Origin: Mucilaginibacter sp. 14171R-50
GTDB lineage: Bacteria; Bacteroidota; Bacteroidia; Sphingobacteriales; Sphingobacteriaceae
DNA: 64,000 nucleotides
Direction: 5' to 3'
Assembly: GCF_010093045.1 (NCBI RefSeq)
Contig: NZ_CP048115.1
Span: forward strand, 3,844,001-3,908,000
The position numbers were made by a program, and so were the translations under genes. Positions 23,926 through 32,606 of this stretch are shown here, piece after piece. How positions within the stretch are numbered: position 1 is the stretch's first letter; every line of letters starts with the position of its first letter. The notes under the pieces were generated by a model that saw only the letters and a program-made list of their open reading frames with translations, did no database searches and was not told the origin of the DNA.

Positions 23926-24522
23926 TTAAAAGTTAACACCAATATTGATAGCCGATACGCTATTCCTTAGCGTAGAGCCTGTGTTATTTTTCGCAATATC
24001 GTTAATCCCTGCCTGGCCATTAAGCTCGATAAACAATTTAGCTTTCTCTGCAAGCGGGAACTTAACACCAATACCCAGGTCGGCACCAAAATCGGTTGAG
24101 TTGAAAATAGGTTTCAAATCTGTACCATCCGCGGTTTCTGTTGCGTTAAGCAGAATGCCAACATACGGGCCAAAGTTTAAATACCAGTTTTTGGTACCGC
24201 CAAAGTGCCAGTTAGCCATTACCGGGATGGTGATGTAGTTAACCTGGTAATTTGTTGTAAAATTGTTAAGGTAACCATTGTTCCACCCTTTTTGATCGTA
24301 GCTTACCTTCGCTTTAAAGCTCCATGTTTCGGAAAAGTAATGATCAGCAGATACGCCAAGGTTAAAGCCAATGCGGGGGTCATCATTGTTAACACCGCTG
24401 GCCGACACATTGGCTATGTTTAAGCCTACATTTAAACCTAATTCGGTTTTGCCTTTTGATTGAGAGAACGCTGCCGTAGATGCAGCCAGAATAATAAGTA
24501 CTGAAGTAAAAAATTTGTTCAT
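23926..24522 (-). CDS. Outer-membrane beta-barrel protein (PorT/OmpA-like barrel)
   Basis: A 198-residue secreted protein. Signal peptide of about 20 residues ends AAFSQ. The mature part starts KTELGLNVGLNIANV and alternates short amphipathic strands with Gly/Asn turns, ending SAINIGVNF with a terminal Phe, as expected for a small eight-strand barrel folded by Bam. No pore or enzyme motif is visible; function unknown. It is a single gene, and a second protein of the same type lies at 27090-27692. Confidence 0.85.
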   Translation of the reverse strand: MNKFFTSVLIILAASTAAFSQSKGKTELGLNVGLNIANVSASGVNNDDPRIGFNLGVSADHYFSETWSFKAKVSYDQKGWNNGYLNNFTTNYQVNYITIPVMANWHFGGTKNWYLNFGPYVGILLNATETADGTDLKPIFNSTDFGADLGIGVKFPLAEKAKLFIELNGQAGINDIAKNNTGSTLRNSVSAINIGVNF

Positions 24523-24680
24523 AAATTGTGATTAAAGTTGGCGCGAAGATAATTAATTTATCAAACCGTTTGCCACACACCCCGCTGTTAAATGTTGTTT
24601 TTATAGCTTTCTCATATCGCTTAATTTCGCTATTTTCCGCCTTTATTTTCAAAACTATTAATTGTTTAAACCAGTGCTGT

Positions 24681-25940
24681 ATGAATATTAAGTTACGCTT
24701 AATACTGATGAATTTTATGCAATTTTTTATATGGGGAGCGTGGTTGCTAACCATTGGTGCATACTGGTTTCAAAACAAAAATTGGTCGGGCGCGCAGTTT
24801 GGGGCCATCTTTTCAACTATGGGCATAGCTTCTATTTTTATGCCAACCCTTACCGGTATTCTGTCAGACAGGTTCATCAACGCCGAAAAACTTTATGGAA
24901 TAATGCACTTACTGGGGGCTGCAACACTGTGTGCGCTACCAATGGTAACCAACCCGGCAACTTTTTTTTGGGTGATGCTGTTAAATATGGCTTTTTATAT
25001 GCCTACCCTATCATTATCTATCACCGTAGCTTACTCGGCCTTGAAAAGCCAAAAGATAGATGTGGTGAAAGCTTACCCGCCTATACGCACATGGGGCACG
25101 GTGGGCTTTATCGCTGCATTATGGGCCGTAAGTTTAACAGATAACGAAACCTCCGCCAATCAATTTTACATAGCGGCCGGAGTTGCCGCTACTTTGGGTA
25201 TTTATTCGTTTACATTGCCGAAGTGCTTACCCATGTTAAAAAAGGCTGCAACCAGGTCGTTTGCAAACAGCTTTGGTTTAAATGCCTTCGCATTGTTCAA
25301 ATCGTCAAGGTTTGCCATTTTCTTTGCGTTCTCGTTGTTATTGGGCGCTGCATTGCAGCTAACAAATGCTTACGGCGATACCTACCTGCATGATTTTAAA
25401 AATGTCGCGGCTTATAAAGATACTATTGCGGTTAAAGTGCCTGCAATCATCATGTCGATATCGCAGATATCCGAAACATTATTCATCCTGGCTATACCCT
25501 TCTTTCTGCGTAAATTTGGTATAAAGTACGTTATGCTGTTCAGCATGATAGCCTGGGTGCTTCGGTTCGGCCTTTTTGCGTTTGGCAACCCTGCCGATGG
25601 TTTATGGATGATCATCCTATCGTGCATTGTGTACGGTATGGCGTTCGATTTCTTTAACATCTCAGGTTCGTTGTTTGTAGAAACACAGGCTGCGCCCGAG
25701 ATCCGTGGAAGTGCGCAAGGCTTGTTTATGATGATGGTTAACGGTTTTGGCGCCTTCTTCGGCAGCAATATAAGCGGCTGGCTTATTGATAAATATTTTA
25801 TACTGGCTAATGGCCAAAAAGACTGGCATGGCATCTGGCTAAGCTTTGCGGGTTATGCTTTAGCTATTGCCATAATTTTTCCGTTTGTGTTTAAATATAA
25901 GCACAATGCGGCCCTTAAACATGCTATAGAAAAGGCCTGA
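24681..25940 (+). CDS. Nucleoside permease, MFS (NupG/nucleoside:H+ symporter family)
   Basis: A 419-residue inner-membrane transporter with twelve hydrophobic segments. It starts LRLILMNFMQFFIWGAWLLT, the signature start of the nucleoside:H+ symporter family, followed by ASIFMPTLTGILSDRFI and GTVGFIAALW. It should import nucleosides with protons. ATG 24681 (MNIKLRLIL) is chosen; the open frame extends 51 codons upstream but that part reads as shadow sequence. Only 2 nt separate its stop from the DUF3667 gene, so the two are co-translated. Confidence 0.9.
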   Translation: MNIKLRLILMNFMQFFIWGAWLLTIGAYWFQNKNWSGAQFGAIFSTMGIASIFMPTLTGILSDRFINAEKLYGIMHLLGAATLCALPMVTNPATFFWVMLLNMAFYMPTLSLSITVAYSALKSQKIDVVKAYPPIRTWGTVGFIAALWAVSLTDNETSANQFYIAAGVAATLGIYSFTLPKCLPMLKKAATRSFANSFGLNAFALFKSSRFAIFFAFSLLLGAALQLTNAYGDTYLHDFKNVAAYKDTIAVKVPAIIMSISQISETLFILAIPFFLRKFGIKYVMLFSMIAWVLRFGLFAFGNPADGLWMIILSCIVYGMAFDFFNISGSLFVETQAAPEIRGSAQGLFMMMVNGFGAFFGSNISGWLIDKYFILANGQKDWHGIWLSFAGYALAIAIIFPFVFKYKHNAALKHAIEKA

Positions 25941-25942
25941 CG

Positions 25943-27022
25943 ATGAAAAAGCACTACCGGCAGGGAAATGACTGCCTTAACTGCGGTACTGACTTACAAG
26001 GTAAATTTTGCCATAACTGCGGGCAAGAAAACCTGGAAATGAAAGAAAGTTTTGGGCATATGATAACCCATGCGGTGAGTGATTACTTTCATTTTGACGA
26101 CCAATTTTTTCACACGCTTAATCCATTATTGTTTAAACCCGGCAAACTCACTAACGAATACCTGGCCGGCCGCAGGGCGCAATACCTGCATCCCGTTAAA
26201 ATGTACATTTTTATAAGTCTGGTATTTTTTTTACTCTTCTTTCAGAACAAAAAGCATAACATTTTAACTGTAAGAGACAGTAAACAAAACGAGTCTGTAC
26301 TTTCCGACAGTTTAAAAAAGGCGGTGAAAAAAGACATTAACAATGACAAGCACCTGACCCCGCAGCAAAAGGATGCTATTTCTGAAAAACTGACGACAAA
26401 AAACGACAGCTCAAATAATACTGCGGCAAAAAAAGTTAAAAAGAAATCAGACGGTGACGGCAATTTTACAGTATTTGGAAGCAACGCTAATGAAAAGACT
26501 TACGAGGAGTATCTGGCTAATCAAAGTAAGCTTGCACCAGGCGAACGAGATAACTTTATAGAGCGCTATTTTGTCAAAAAAGGCTATGACTGGAAAAACC
26601 AGGGAAAGAATGCGACTGAAATTTTTATCGAGGGGTTTAAACACAATATCCCTAAAATGATGTTCTTGCTGTTGCCGTTATTTGCTCTGATACTGAAAAT
26701 AGCTTTTTGGAAAAATCGAAAGCTATATGTAGAACATTTGATCTATTCCATCCATCTTCATTGCTTTTTATTCCTGTTTCTTACTGTCGTATTGATCATT
26801 AGCATGATATTACCTGCCAGTTGGGATACCGTGATGGATTGGGTTGGAATTGCGGCTTATATCATAATACTTTGGTACGTGTACCGGTCTTTCAGAACCG
26901 TTTACAACCGTAGCAGATGGCGCACGGTAAGCAAACTGATAGGCGTTTCATTAATGTATTTGTTTGTGTTTTGCGTGTGCTCTTTGATCCTGGTAGGCAT
27001 CACCGCTCTAACATCGATATAA
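25943..27022 (+). CDS. DUF3667 membrane protein with N-terminal zinc ribbon
   Basis: A 359-residue protein with a CX2C...CX2C ribbon at the N-terminus (CLNCG near residue 10, CHNCGQ near 23), followed by the DUF3667 core (FHTLNPLLFKPGKLTNEYLAGRR, then YLHPVKMYIFISLVFFLLFF). It has about five membrane segments: one near residue 90, four in the last 140 residues. A Lys/Asp/Ser-rich segment of about 100 residues separates the first segment from the rest. Common in Bacteroidota, function unknown. Overlap-like spacing with the nucleoside permease suggests a link but is not evidence of one. Confidence 0.87.
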   Translation: MKKHYRQGNDCLNCGTDLQGKFCHNCGQENLEMKESFGHMITHAVSDYFHFDDQFFHTLNPLLFKPGKLTNEYLAGRRAQYLHPVKMYIFISLVFFLLFFQNKKHNILTVRDSKQNESVLSDSLKKAVKKDINNDKHLTPQQKDAISEKLTTKNDSSNNTAAKKVKKKSDGDGNFTVFGSNANEKTYEEYLANQSKLAPGERDNFIERYFVKKGYDWKNQGKNATEIFIEGFKHNIPKMMFLLLPLFALILKIAFWKNRKLYVEHLIYSIHLHCFLFLFLTVVLIISMILPASWDTVMDWVGIAAYIIILWYVYRSFRTVYNRSRWRTVSKLIGVSLMYLFVFCVCSLILVGITALTSI

Positions 27023-27034
27023 ACCGGCTACAAT

Positions 27035-27068
27035 GAAAGGCTTGCGCAAAATACCTGCACAAGCCTTT
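27035..27068. terminator. Bidirectional terminator
   Basis: AAAGGCTTG...CAAGCCTTT with additional inner TGC/GCA-like pairing, T run on the right. It lies between the convergent DUF3667 and barrel genes. Confidence 0.75.
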
Positions 27069-27089
27069 TTGAAATTAATTTAAGTGATA

Positions 27090-27692
27090 TTATAAAAACG
27101 CGTAGCCTAAGCTCAGGTTAAATAGGCTTACACGGGTTTTGTAATTAGTAGAGCCGTCAAAATAATTTTGCTTGGTTAAGCCAGCTTCATAACGCAGGTC
27201 TATAGATATCTTCCTGATATCAATACCTGCACCAGCTGTTATAGCAAAGTTAGAGCTTTTGTAATCAAACCTGGCGGCGCTGCCAACAGCGGATCCAAAG
27301 TTATTATCCTTGTTTATAGCGAACGACAATAGCGGCCCGGCATAAAACCTGCCGCCCAAACCAAATGCGCCAATTTTGCCGCCTAAAAGTAAAGGCACAT
27401 CAATGCTGGTAAATTTTGCATTACGGGCGGGGCCGTTACTATTATTGATATCTACATTTTTGCTGGTTATATAAAGTTCGGGCTGAAAGTTAAAGCCTAA
27501 CGCACCAAACCTTGCCCATAACCCACCGAGGTAGCCGGCGCGATTCTCGCTGCTGAATGTACTGCCCGAATTTGACAGGCTTGATAAGTTTACACCGCCT
27601 TTTATACCAACCTGCACTTTTGGTAATATTTGCGCGTTTGATATTGTTGTAACAGCTAAAGCTATCCCAAGGGTAAGTATTAATTTTTTCAT
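27090..27692 (-). CDS. Outer-membrane beta-barrel protein (porin-like)
   Basis: A 200-residue secreted protein: signal peptide ending SNAQ (residue 20), then KVQVGIKGGVNLSSLSN and repeated amphipathic strands, ending LFNLSLGYAFL with an aromatic/aliphatic C-terminus as in small eight-strand barrels. No catalytic motif. It follows the TolC-family gene on the same strand with 112 nt between, so it may or may not belong to that transcript. Confidence 0.85.
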   Translation of the reverse strand: MKKLILTLGIALAVTTISNAQILPKVQVGIKGGVNLSSLSNSGSTFSSENRAGYLGGLWARFGALGFNFQPELYITSKNVDINNSNGPARNAKFTSIDVPLLLGGKIGAFGLGGRFYAGPLLSFAINKDNNFGSAVGSAARFDYKSSNFAITAGAGIDIRKISIDLRYEAGLTKQNYFDGSTNYKTRVSLFNLSLGYAFL

Positions 27693-27804
27693 GGTTTTGT
27701 TGATTTTATTAGTTAACAGGATAAATATACGTTTTGTTTGAAAATGAAATATCCGGCTACTGTTAAGCAGACCGGATATTTTAACCGTGATATATAGTTA
27801 GGTG

Positions 27805-29142
27805 TTATAATGATAGGCGCCCCTGGTAGTAATCTAATATTTTGTTGTAAATGTAACAGTCGTAACGGGCGTTGATCAGGTTCAGGTTGGCCCTGTCGAG
27901 GTAGTTTTTGGCCAATACATAATCAACAGAAGTTAATACACCCGCGTTAAAGCGTATCTCGGCAATCCTGAACGATTCGGCATAAGCTTTAACCTGTTCT
28001 TGCAGCGCCTTGTATCTTTCAAGGGCGTTACTCATATTCAAATAAGCCTGCTCAACGTCCTGACGCAACTTTATCTTGGTATTTTCCTCAACATACTTGT
28101 AGTTTTGTAAGTCAATTTTTGCCAACGTTACCTTATTGCGATTTTGAAAATAGTTTAAGATAGGTATCCGTACGCTTACACCAAACTGGTTATAAAAGTT
28201 GTTTTTGAACTGGTCGCCGTACGGGATGGCCACATCATTTATTTTGGCAGCGCTCGAATAATTAGTATTTAATCCTCCAAATAATGATATTGTTGGATAC
28301 AAAGCCCCTTTGGCAGCGGCAACACCTTTTTCGGCGCTTTGGCGCCTTAATGTTGCTGCTTTTACGTAAGCCAACTGCGCTAAAGCTGTTTGGTAAATCT
28401 CGTCGGATGTGCCGTTTTGCCTTAATATTTCTGCCCCGGTTAACTTTTCAAATTTAATATCGGGTCGGTATGGTATGTTTAGTATCTGTAACAAGTTTAG
28501 TTTCGACGTTTGGAGCACAGCCTTGGCATTTACGTAAGTTACCTGGTTATCGGCGTATGTACCTTTCAGATCATAAAAGTCATTGGGTTGTTTATTCGCA
28601 CCTTGCTTTTCTAAAATGTCCAATCTGTCAAGTTGTTTTTTGGAAACCTCTACCTGGTTTTGTACCTGGGCAAGCGCCTCGGTATTATTAAGCACTTGCA
28701 AATAAGCGGTTATGGTATTAATGGTTATCGCATCTTTTGCTTGCTGCAAGTCCATCTCTCCTGCCTTGTACGCAAGCGACGTTTGTTTTATCCTGTTTAA
28801 ATTTTGTAATCCGCTAAACAAGGTTAAGTCGGCATTGGCGCTGTAACTCGCAAATTTTGTAGACGCATTAACATAAGTATAATCAACCTGGTTAAGGCTA
28901 CGGCCATTACTAATACCATGATCAACCTGCGCGCTAATTGCCGGCAGCAGGTTTTCCTTAGCCTGGTTCTTATCAACTTTTGCAACTTGTAGCTGCAGTT
29001 CACTTTTCTTTACATCAAGGTTGTTTTTTACAGCGATATCAATGCATTGCTGCAGGGTTAGTACGCTATCAACCGCCTGGCTGTGTGCCAGTGCCGGCGC
29101 TATTGTAATTAAGCTAAAAAGTAAAAATTTAAAGTATCGCAT
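27805..29142 (-). CDS. TolC-family outer-membrane efflux protein
   Basis: A 445-residue protein with signal peptide ending LAHSQA (residue 23) and two TolC/OEP repeats. Each has long helices rich in Leu, Ala and Gln (LTLQQCIDIAVKNNLDVKKSEL near residue 27; YVKAATLRRQSAEKGVAAAKGAL near 260) joined by short barrel strands such as FGVSVRIPILNYF near 318. It should form a trimeric exit duct. Its gene lies 13 nt after the ABC ATPase, so the two are co-transcribed and probably serve the neighbouring permeases. The usual periplasmic adaptor gene is absent. Confidence 0.92.
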   Translation of the reverse strand: MRYFKFLLFSLITIAPALAHSQAVDSVLTLQQCIDIAVKNNLDVKKSELQLQVAKVDKNQAKENLLPAISAQVDHGISNGRSLNQVDYTYVNASTKFASYSANADLTLFSGLQNLNRIKQTSLAYKAGEMDLQQAKDAITINTITAYLQVLNNTEALAQVQNQVEVSKKQLDRLDILEKQGANKQPNDFYDLKGTYADNQVTYVNAKAVLQTSKLNLLQILNIPYRPDIKFEKLTGAEILRQNGTSDEIYQTALAQLAYVKAATLRRQSAEKGVAAAKGALYPTISLFGGLNTNYSSAAKINDVAIPYGDQFKNNFYNQFGVSVRIPILNYFQNRNKVTLAKIDLQNYKYVEENTKIKLRQDVEQAYLNMSNALERYKALQEQVKAYAESFRIAEIRFNAGVLTSVDYVLAKNYLDRANLNLINARYDCYIYNKILDYYQGRLSL

Positions 29143-29155
29143 TTTGTGTTATAGT

Positions 29156-29833
29156 TCAGAATTTTTTCGAAGATTCTACCCTTCCATCCAACAGGTTGAT
29201 AATACGCGTGCCATATTCGGCGTTTTTTTCGGAGTGGGTTACCTGGATGATGGTAACGCCATCCTCTTTGTTCAGCTTACTGAATAGTTCCATAATTTCC
29301 TCACCCTGTTTAGAGTTAAGGTTACCTGTTGGCTCATCGGCTAATAATAATTTAGGTTTGGCAATAAGTGCGCGGGCTATACCTACAAGCTGCTGTTGCC
29401 CGCCCGATAGCTGCGCCGGGAAAAGGTCCTTTTTACCAACGATATTGAAACGATCCAACATATCGGCTACCATAGCTTTACGCTCCGATCCTTTTACATC
29501 CTGATATATCAAAGGGGTTTCGATATTCTCATAAACTGTAAGCTCATCTATCAGATGATAAGCTTGGAAAACAAACCCAATGTATTGTTTATACAGAGCC
29601 GAGCGTTGGCGCTCTTTAAGCTGGTGCACCGCCTGATCTACAAAGTAATGATAACCATCTGTTGGCTCGTCAAGCATCCCTATTATATTCAGCAAGGTTG
29701 ACTTGCCAGAACCCGAAGGGCCCATAATGGATACAAACTCGCCTTCGTCAACATCCAGACTGATGTCGTTTATAACGAAGTTTTTGTTGCCGCCTACCTG
29801 GTAATACTTTGAAATATGCTGGAGTGATAACAT
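29156..29833 (-). CDS. ABC transporter ATPase (MacB/LolD type)
   Basis: A 225-residue ABC ATPase, the motor for MacB/LolCDE-type permeases. Walker A GPSGSGKST near residue 38, Q-loop FVFQAYHLIDELTVYENI near 88, signature LSGGQQQ near 143, Walker B LLLADEPTGNL near 164, H-loop near 198. Just after the signature the usual QQQRVAIARAL reads QQQLVGIARAL, so the conserved Arg is Leu. It is the only ATPase in the window, while eleven permeases without ATPase domains are encoded to its right. It is separated from the nearest permease by 292 nt that contain its own conserved regulatory element. Confidence 0.95.
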   Translation of the reverse strand: MLSLQHISKYYQVGGNKNFVINDISLDVDEGEFVSIMGPSGSGKSTLLNIIGMLDEPTDGYHYFVDQAVHQLKERQRSALYKQYIGFVFQAYHLIDELTVYENIETPLIYQDVKGSERKAMVADMLDRFNIVGKKDLFPAQLSGGQQQLVGIARALIAKPKLLLADEPTGNLNSKQGEEIMELFSKLNKEDGVTIIQVTHSEKNAEYGTRIINLLDGRVESSKKF

Positions 29834-29974
29834 TTTTTAATTATTGTGTTTAATGAATTATTGAGTTATTTATTGCAATTTCTTAAACTGATTTTGGTAT
29901 TGACGTATCAATAACATACCAAAGTTATAAATACTTTATTTTCAGCTAATTATATTACAACTTAAAAACTAATA

Positions 29975-29992
29975 CTGTACGCTTCTGTACAG
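29975..29992 (-). promoter_or_regulatory. CTGTAC-N6-GTACAG inverted repeat
   Basis: Exact 6+6 bp inverted repeat, centred about 150 nt upstream of the ATPase start and 5 nt on the gene side of the 18-bp element. It has the size of a dimeric regulator site. A related but looser GTAC-N12-GTAC arrangement stands at the same side of the second 18-bp copy (45196-45215). Confidence 0.55.
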
Positions 29993-29997
29993 CGTGC

Positions 29998-30015
29998 GTT
30001 CGGTTATGATACAGT
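29998..30015 (-). promoter_or_regulatory. 18-bp conserved element, copy 1 (upstream of ATPase-tolC)
   Basis: GTTCGGTTATGATACAGT on the plus strand; identical to 45218-45235 upstream of permease P6. Similarity continues at lower level toward each gene (CTGT and CGTACA..TAT blocks), pointing to a shared promoter or operator. Confidence 0.65.
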
Positions 30016-30029
30016 TGCTTTTAAAGGTT

Positions 30030-30122
30030 AGTGGCAGGAGATTAGAGATTAGGTATCCCACATACAAATAGAGGTCAGGCTTTTCAGCCTAACCTCTAAT
30101 CTCAAATCGTTGATCTCTAATT
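30030..30122 (-). repeat. 7-nt-periodic intergenic element with inverted halves, downstream of P1
   Basis: GAGATTA is repeated on the left and CCTAACC, TCTAATC, TCAAATC, TCTAATT on the right, in 7-nt steps. In the middle GAGGTCAGGCT pairs with AGCCTAACCTC (30071-30096). It probably forms the 3' hairpin of the P1 message. Confidence 0.65.
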
Positions 30123-30125
30123 GAT

Positions 30126-32540
30126 CTATTCGCTCCTCAAACTTTTCACCGGGTTTGATAATGCAGCTTTTACAGATTGATAGCTTACTGTTAAAAAAGC
30201 TATGAGCGCCGCCATGCCGCCCGCAAGCGCAAACACCCACCATTGTATGTTTACACGGAAGGCAAAATCTTGTAACCAGGTATGCATAGCGTACCAGGCC
30301 AATGGCGATGATATAACAATGGCTATAAGCACCAGTTTTATAAAATCGAAGGATATGAGGCCAACTATGCCGGCCACGCTGGCCCCTAAAACTTTGCGGA
30401 TACCTATTTCTTTTACACGCTGGCGGGTCGAGAACACCGCCAGGCCAAATAAACCCAGGCAAGATATAAAAATGGTAACAATGGTAAAGGCTGTTAATAT
30501 CGAACCTGTACGCTGATCGCTTTTGTATAACTCTTCAAACTCCTGGTCAAGAAAATGATATTCAAAGGGTTTATTAGGGTAAAAGTTTTTCCATTTGGTT
30601 TGTATGGCAGCAATGGTATTGGCCATATTTTTACCAGATGTTTTGATAAGCAGCTTACCAAACCACTCATACTCCGGAAATAGCGCTATAGGCGTTATTT
30701 CCTGGTGAAGCGATGTAAAATTAAAATCCTTCGCTACGGCTTTTATCTCGCCCATGCGCCCGTTCATCCCAATCTTTTTACCTACAGCCTCGGCAGGTTT
30801 CCAGCCCATGGCTTTTACCGCTGTTTCGTTTAAAATAAAGCTGTAATGGCGCTTTTCGTAATTTTTATCTAACACCTGCTGTTCGTCTCCAAGGTCAAGG
30901 TCGTTGCCAGCAATCAATTTTATACCTAAGGTTTTTACAAAATTTCTTTCGATGGGTATTGCGGTAACCGATAAACTAAAATCGGCGGGCTTACCGTCGG
31001 CGCTGTTAATAGAATACCCGCCGCGAACATTCACAGGCGAATCGTAACTGGCGGTAGAAGCCAAAATGCCGCTTTGCTGTTTCAGCTCATTCTTAAATGC
31101 CTCGATGTTATTAAACGATATTCCGCCTATATCAAGTACCATTACCTGGTCGCGGTTTATACCGGTGTTTAGATTTTGCATGTACCGTAACTGATTGCTT
31201 GCAATTAATGTACTGATGATAAAGAACACCGATACCACAAACTGAAACACTACCAACGACTTGCGCAGCATGTTGCCGCCCGATTGAGTAGACGAATTTC
31301 CTTTAAGGGTAACGATAGGTTTAAAAGCCGACAGATATAACGACGGATAGGTACCGGCCATAAAAGTAACTGCTACAAACAACACGACCAAAGCGCCAAT
31401 TAGCCAGGAAGTATTCCATATGTCGATGCTTAATTGCTGGCCGGTAAATACGCTAAACGCAGGCAGGCAAACGATAAGGAGCAGCACACCCACGGCTAAT
31501 GAAAAAAGCGTGATTATACCGGCTTCAATGATAAACTGGGTAAACAGCTGCCCACGCACAGCGCCCATAACCTTGCGTACCCCGATTTCGCGACCTCGTT
31601 CCGCGGAGCGGGCGGTTACCAGGTTAAGGAAGTTTACGCAGGCCAATAACAGCAACACTACTGCCACAACGCCTAAAATGTAAATGTATTTGATGTCTCC
31701 GGGTACCTCTAAGCTGTAAAGCGCTTTAGATTTTAAGTGTATACTGGTAAGCGGTTCTAAAGTGTAAGTAGTTGTAACGCCGGGCCTGTTTTGTTCCTTT
31801 AAGATATTCGCAATATATGCGTCCATCTTTTTTTCTAAAGCTTTGAGGTCGGTACCCGGCTTTAATAGTAGATATGAGTAATTGCTAGCCGCATTCCACT
31901 TCAAATTTTTTGTTCCCGGGTCAAGAGCCGAATTTGCCATCAGGTCGAACTTGATCTGCGAATAAGCAGGCACATCTTGTATAACACCGGTTACCATAAG
32001 GTTATTGTTGTCATCAACCTTAAGTATTTTACCCATAGGGTTTTCAGTGCCAAAATATTTTTTCGCTGTCGACTCGGTTATAATAACTGATGATGGGTCT
32101 GATAGTGCTTTAAACGCACTGCCTTGCAGAAATTTGAACGTAAAGATCTTAAAGAACGATTCATCCGCCAAAAGCATATTTTTCTCGGCAAAAAGCTTAT
32201 CGCCGTACTTCACCGTTACGGGTCCCTGTCCTGATAAATTAAACACCCGCACCCCGTCCTCTATTTCAGAGAACTGCTGCTTGTAAACGGGTACAACCGC
32301 CGTTTGTGTAACAGCTAAGTATCGTGCCTCTTTATCATCCGGCGATTTATAGCTGTAAGCTACACGCGCTATCCTATCGGCATTAACGTTGAACCTATCG
32401 TACCTTAACTCGTTGATCAGATAGGTAGTTAATAACAGGAAACAACAGATACCCACTGCCAGCCCCGCCATGCTGATGAGCGATGTGGTTTTGTTTTGCA
32501 ACAGGTTACGCCATGCGGTTTTTAAATAATTCTTTATCAT
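30126..32540 (-). CDS. MacB/FtsX-type ABC permease P1 (no ATPase domain)
   Basis: An 804-residue permease with two MacB_PCD-FtsX units. Membrane segment 1 is near residues 20-42; periplasmic domain 1 about 45-275; three segments about 280-420 with SAERGREIGVRKVMGA as the cytoplasmic coupling helix; a segment near 430; periplasmic domain 2 about 460-665; a last FtsX block ending NPVKSLRSE. The second coupling helix is RVKEIGIRKVLGAS. It needs a separate ATPase; the one at 29156 is nearest. Such transporters move substrates within or out of the periplasm or extract lipoproteins; the substrate is unknown. It is last in the cluster 1 reading order, 66 nt after P2. Confidence 0.92.
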   Translation of the reverse strand: MIKNYLKTAWRNLLQNKTTSLISMAGLAVGICCFLLLTTYLINELRYDRFNVNADRIARVAYSYKSPDDKEARYLAVTQTAVVPVYKQQFSEIEDGVRVFNLSGQGPVTVKYGDKLFAEKNMLLADESFFKIFTFKFLQGSAFKALSDPSSVIITESTAKKYFGTENPMGKILKVDDNNNLMVTGVIQDVPAYSQIKFDLMANSALDPGTKNLKWNAASNYSYLLLKPGTDLKALEKKMDAYIANILKEQNRPGVTTTYTLEPLTSIHLKSKALYSLEVPGDIKYIYILGVVAVVLLLLACVNFLNLVTARSAERGREIGVRKVMGAVRGQLFTQFIIEAGIITLFSLAVGVLLLIVCLPAFSVFTGQQLSIDIWNTSWLIGALVVLFVAVTFMAGTYPSLYLSAFKPIVTLKGNSSTQSGGNMLRKSLVVFQFVVSVFFIISTLIASNQLRYMQNLNTGINRDQVMVLDIGGISFNNIEAFKNELKQQSGILASTASYDSPVNVRGGYSINSADGKPADFSLSVTAIPIERNFVKTLGIKLIAGNDLDLGDEQQVLDKNYEKRHYSFILNETAVKAMGWKPAEAVGKKIGMNGRMGEIKAVAKDFNFTSLHQEITPIALFPEYEWFGKLLIKTSGKNMANTIAAIQTKWKNFYPNKPFEYHFLDQEFEELYKSDQRTGSILTAFTIVTIFISCLGLFGLAVFSTRQRVKEIGIRKVLGASVAGIVGLISFDFIKLVLIAIVISSPLAWYAMHTWLQDFAFRVNIQWWVFALAGGMAALIAFLTVSYQSVKAALSNPVKSLRSE

Positions 32541-32544
32541 GATA

Positions 32545-32585
32545 TGGAAATTCTAAAACTCTAAATCTAAACTGATTAAACCGGT
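32545..32585 (-). repeat. Short CTAAA-type 7-nt element between P2 and P1
   Basis: TTCTAAAACTCTAAATCTAAAC shows the CTAAA word three times at 6-8 nt spacing, a weak member of the family seen at 40004 and 59338. Confidence 0.4.
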
Positions 32586-32606
32586 TAACTCAATATTCGT
32601 TATAAA

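Larger units (their letters stand above)
29834..30125 (-). other. Promoter and repeat region between permease P1 and the ABC ATPase
   Basis: 292 bp. From right to left on the minus strand: a 7-nt-periodic inverted element (30030-30122) probably ending the P1 message, the 18-bp conserved element (29998-30015), a CTGTAC...GTACAG inverted repeat (29975-29992) and an AT-rich leader. The ATPase-tolC unit therefore looks able to be transcribed separately. Confidence 0.55.

Noticed and set aside
24528-24680. Longer start for the nucleoside permease at 24528
   Set aside because: The extra 51 residues are not part of the family; the conserved start follows ATG 24681.
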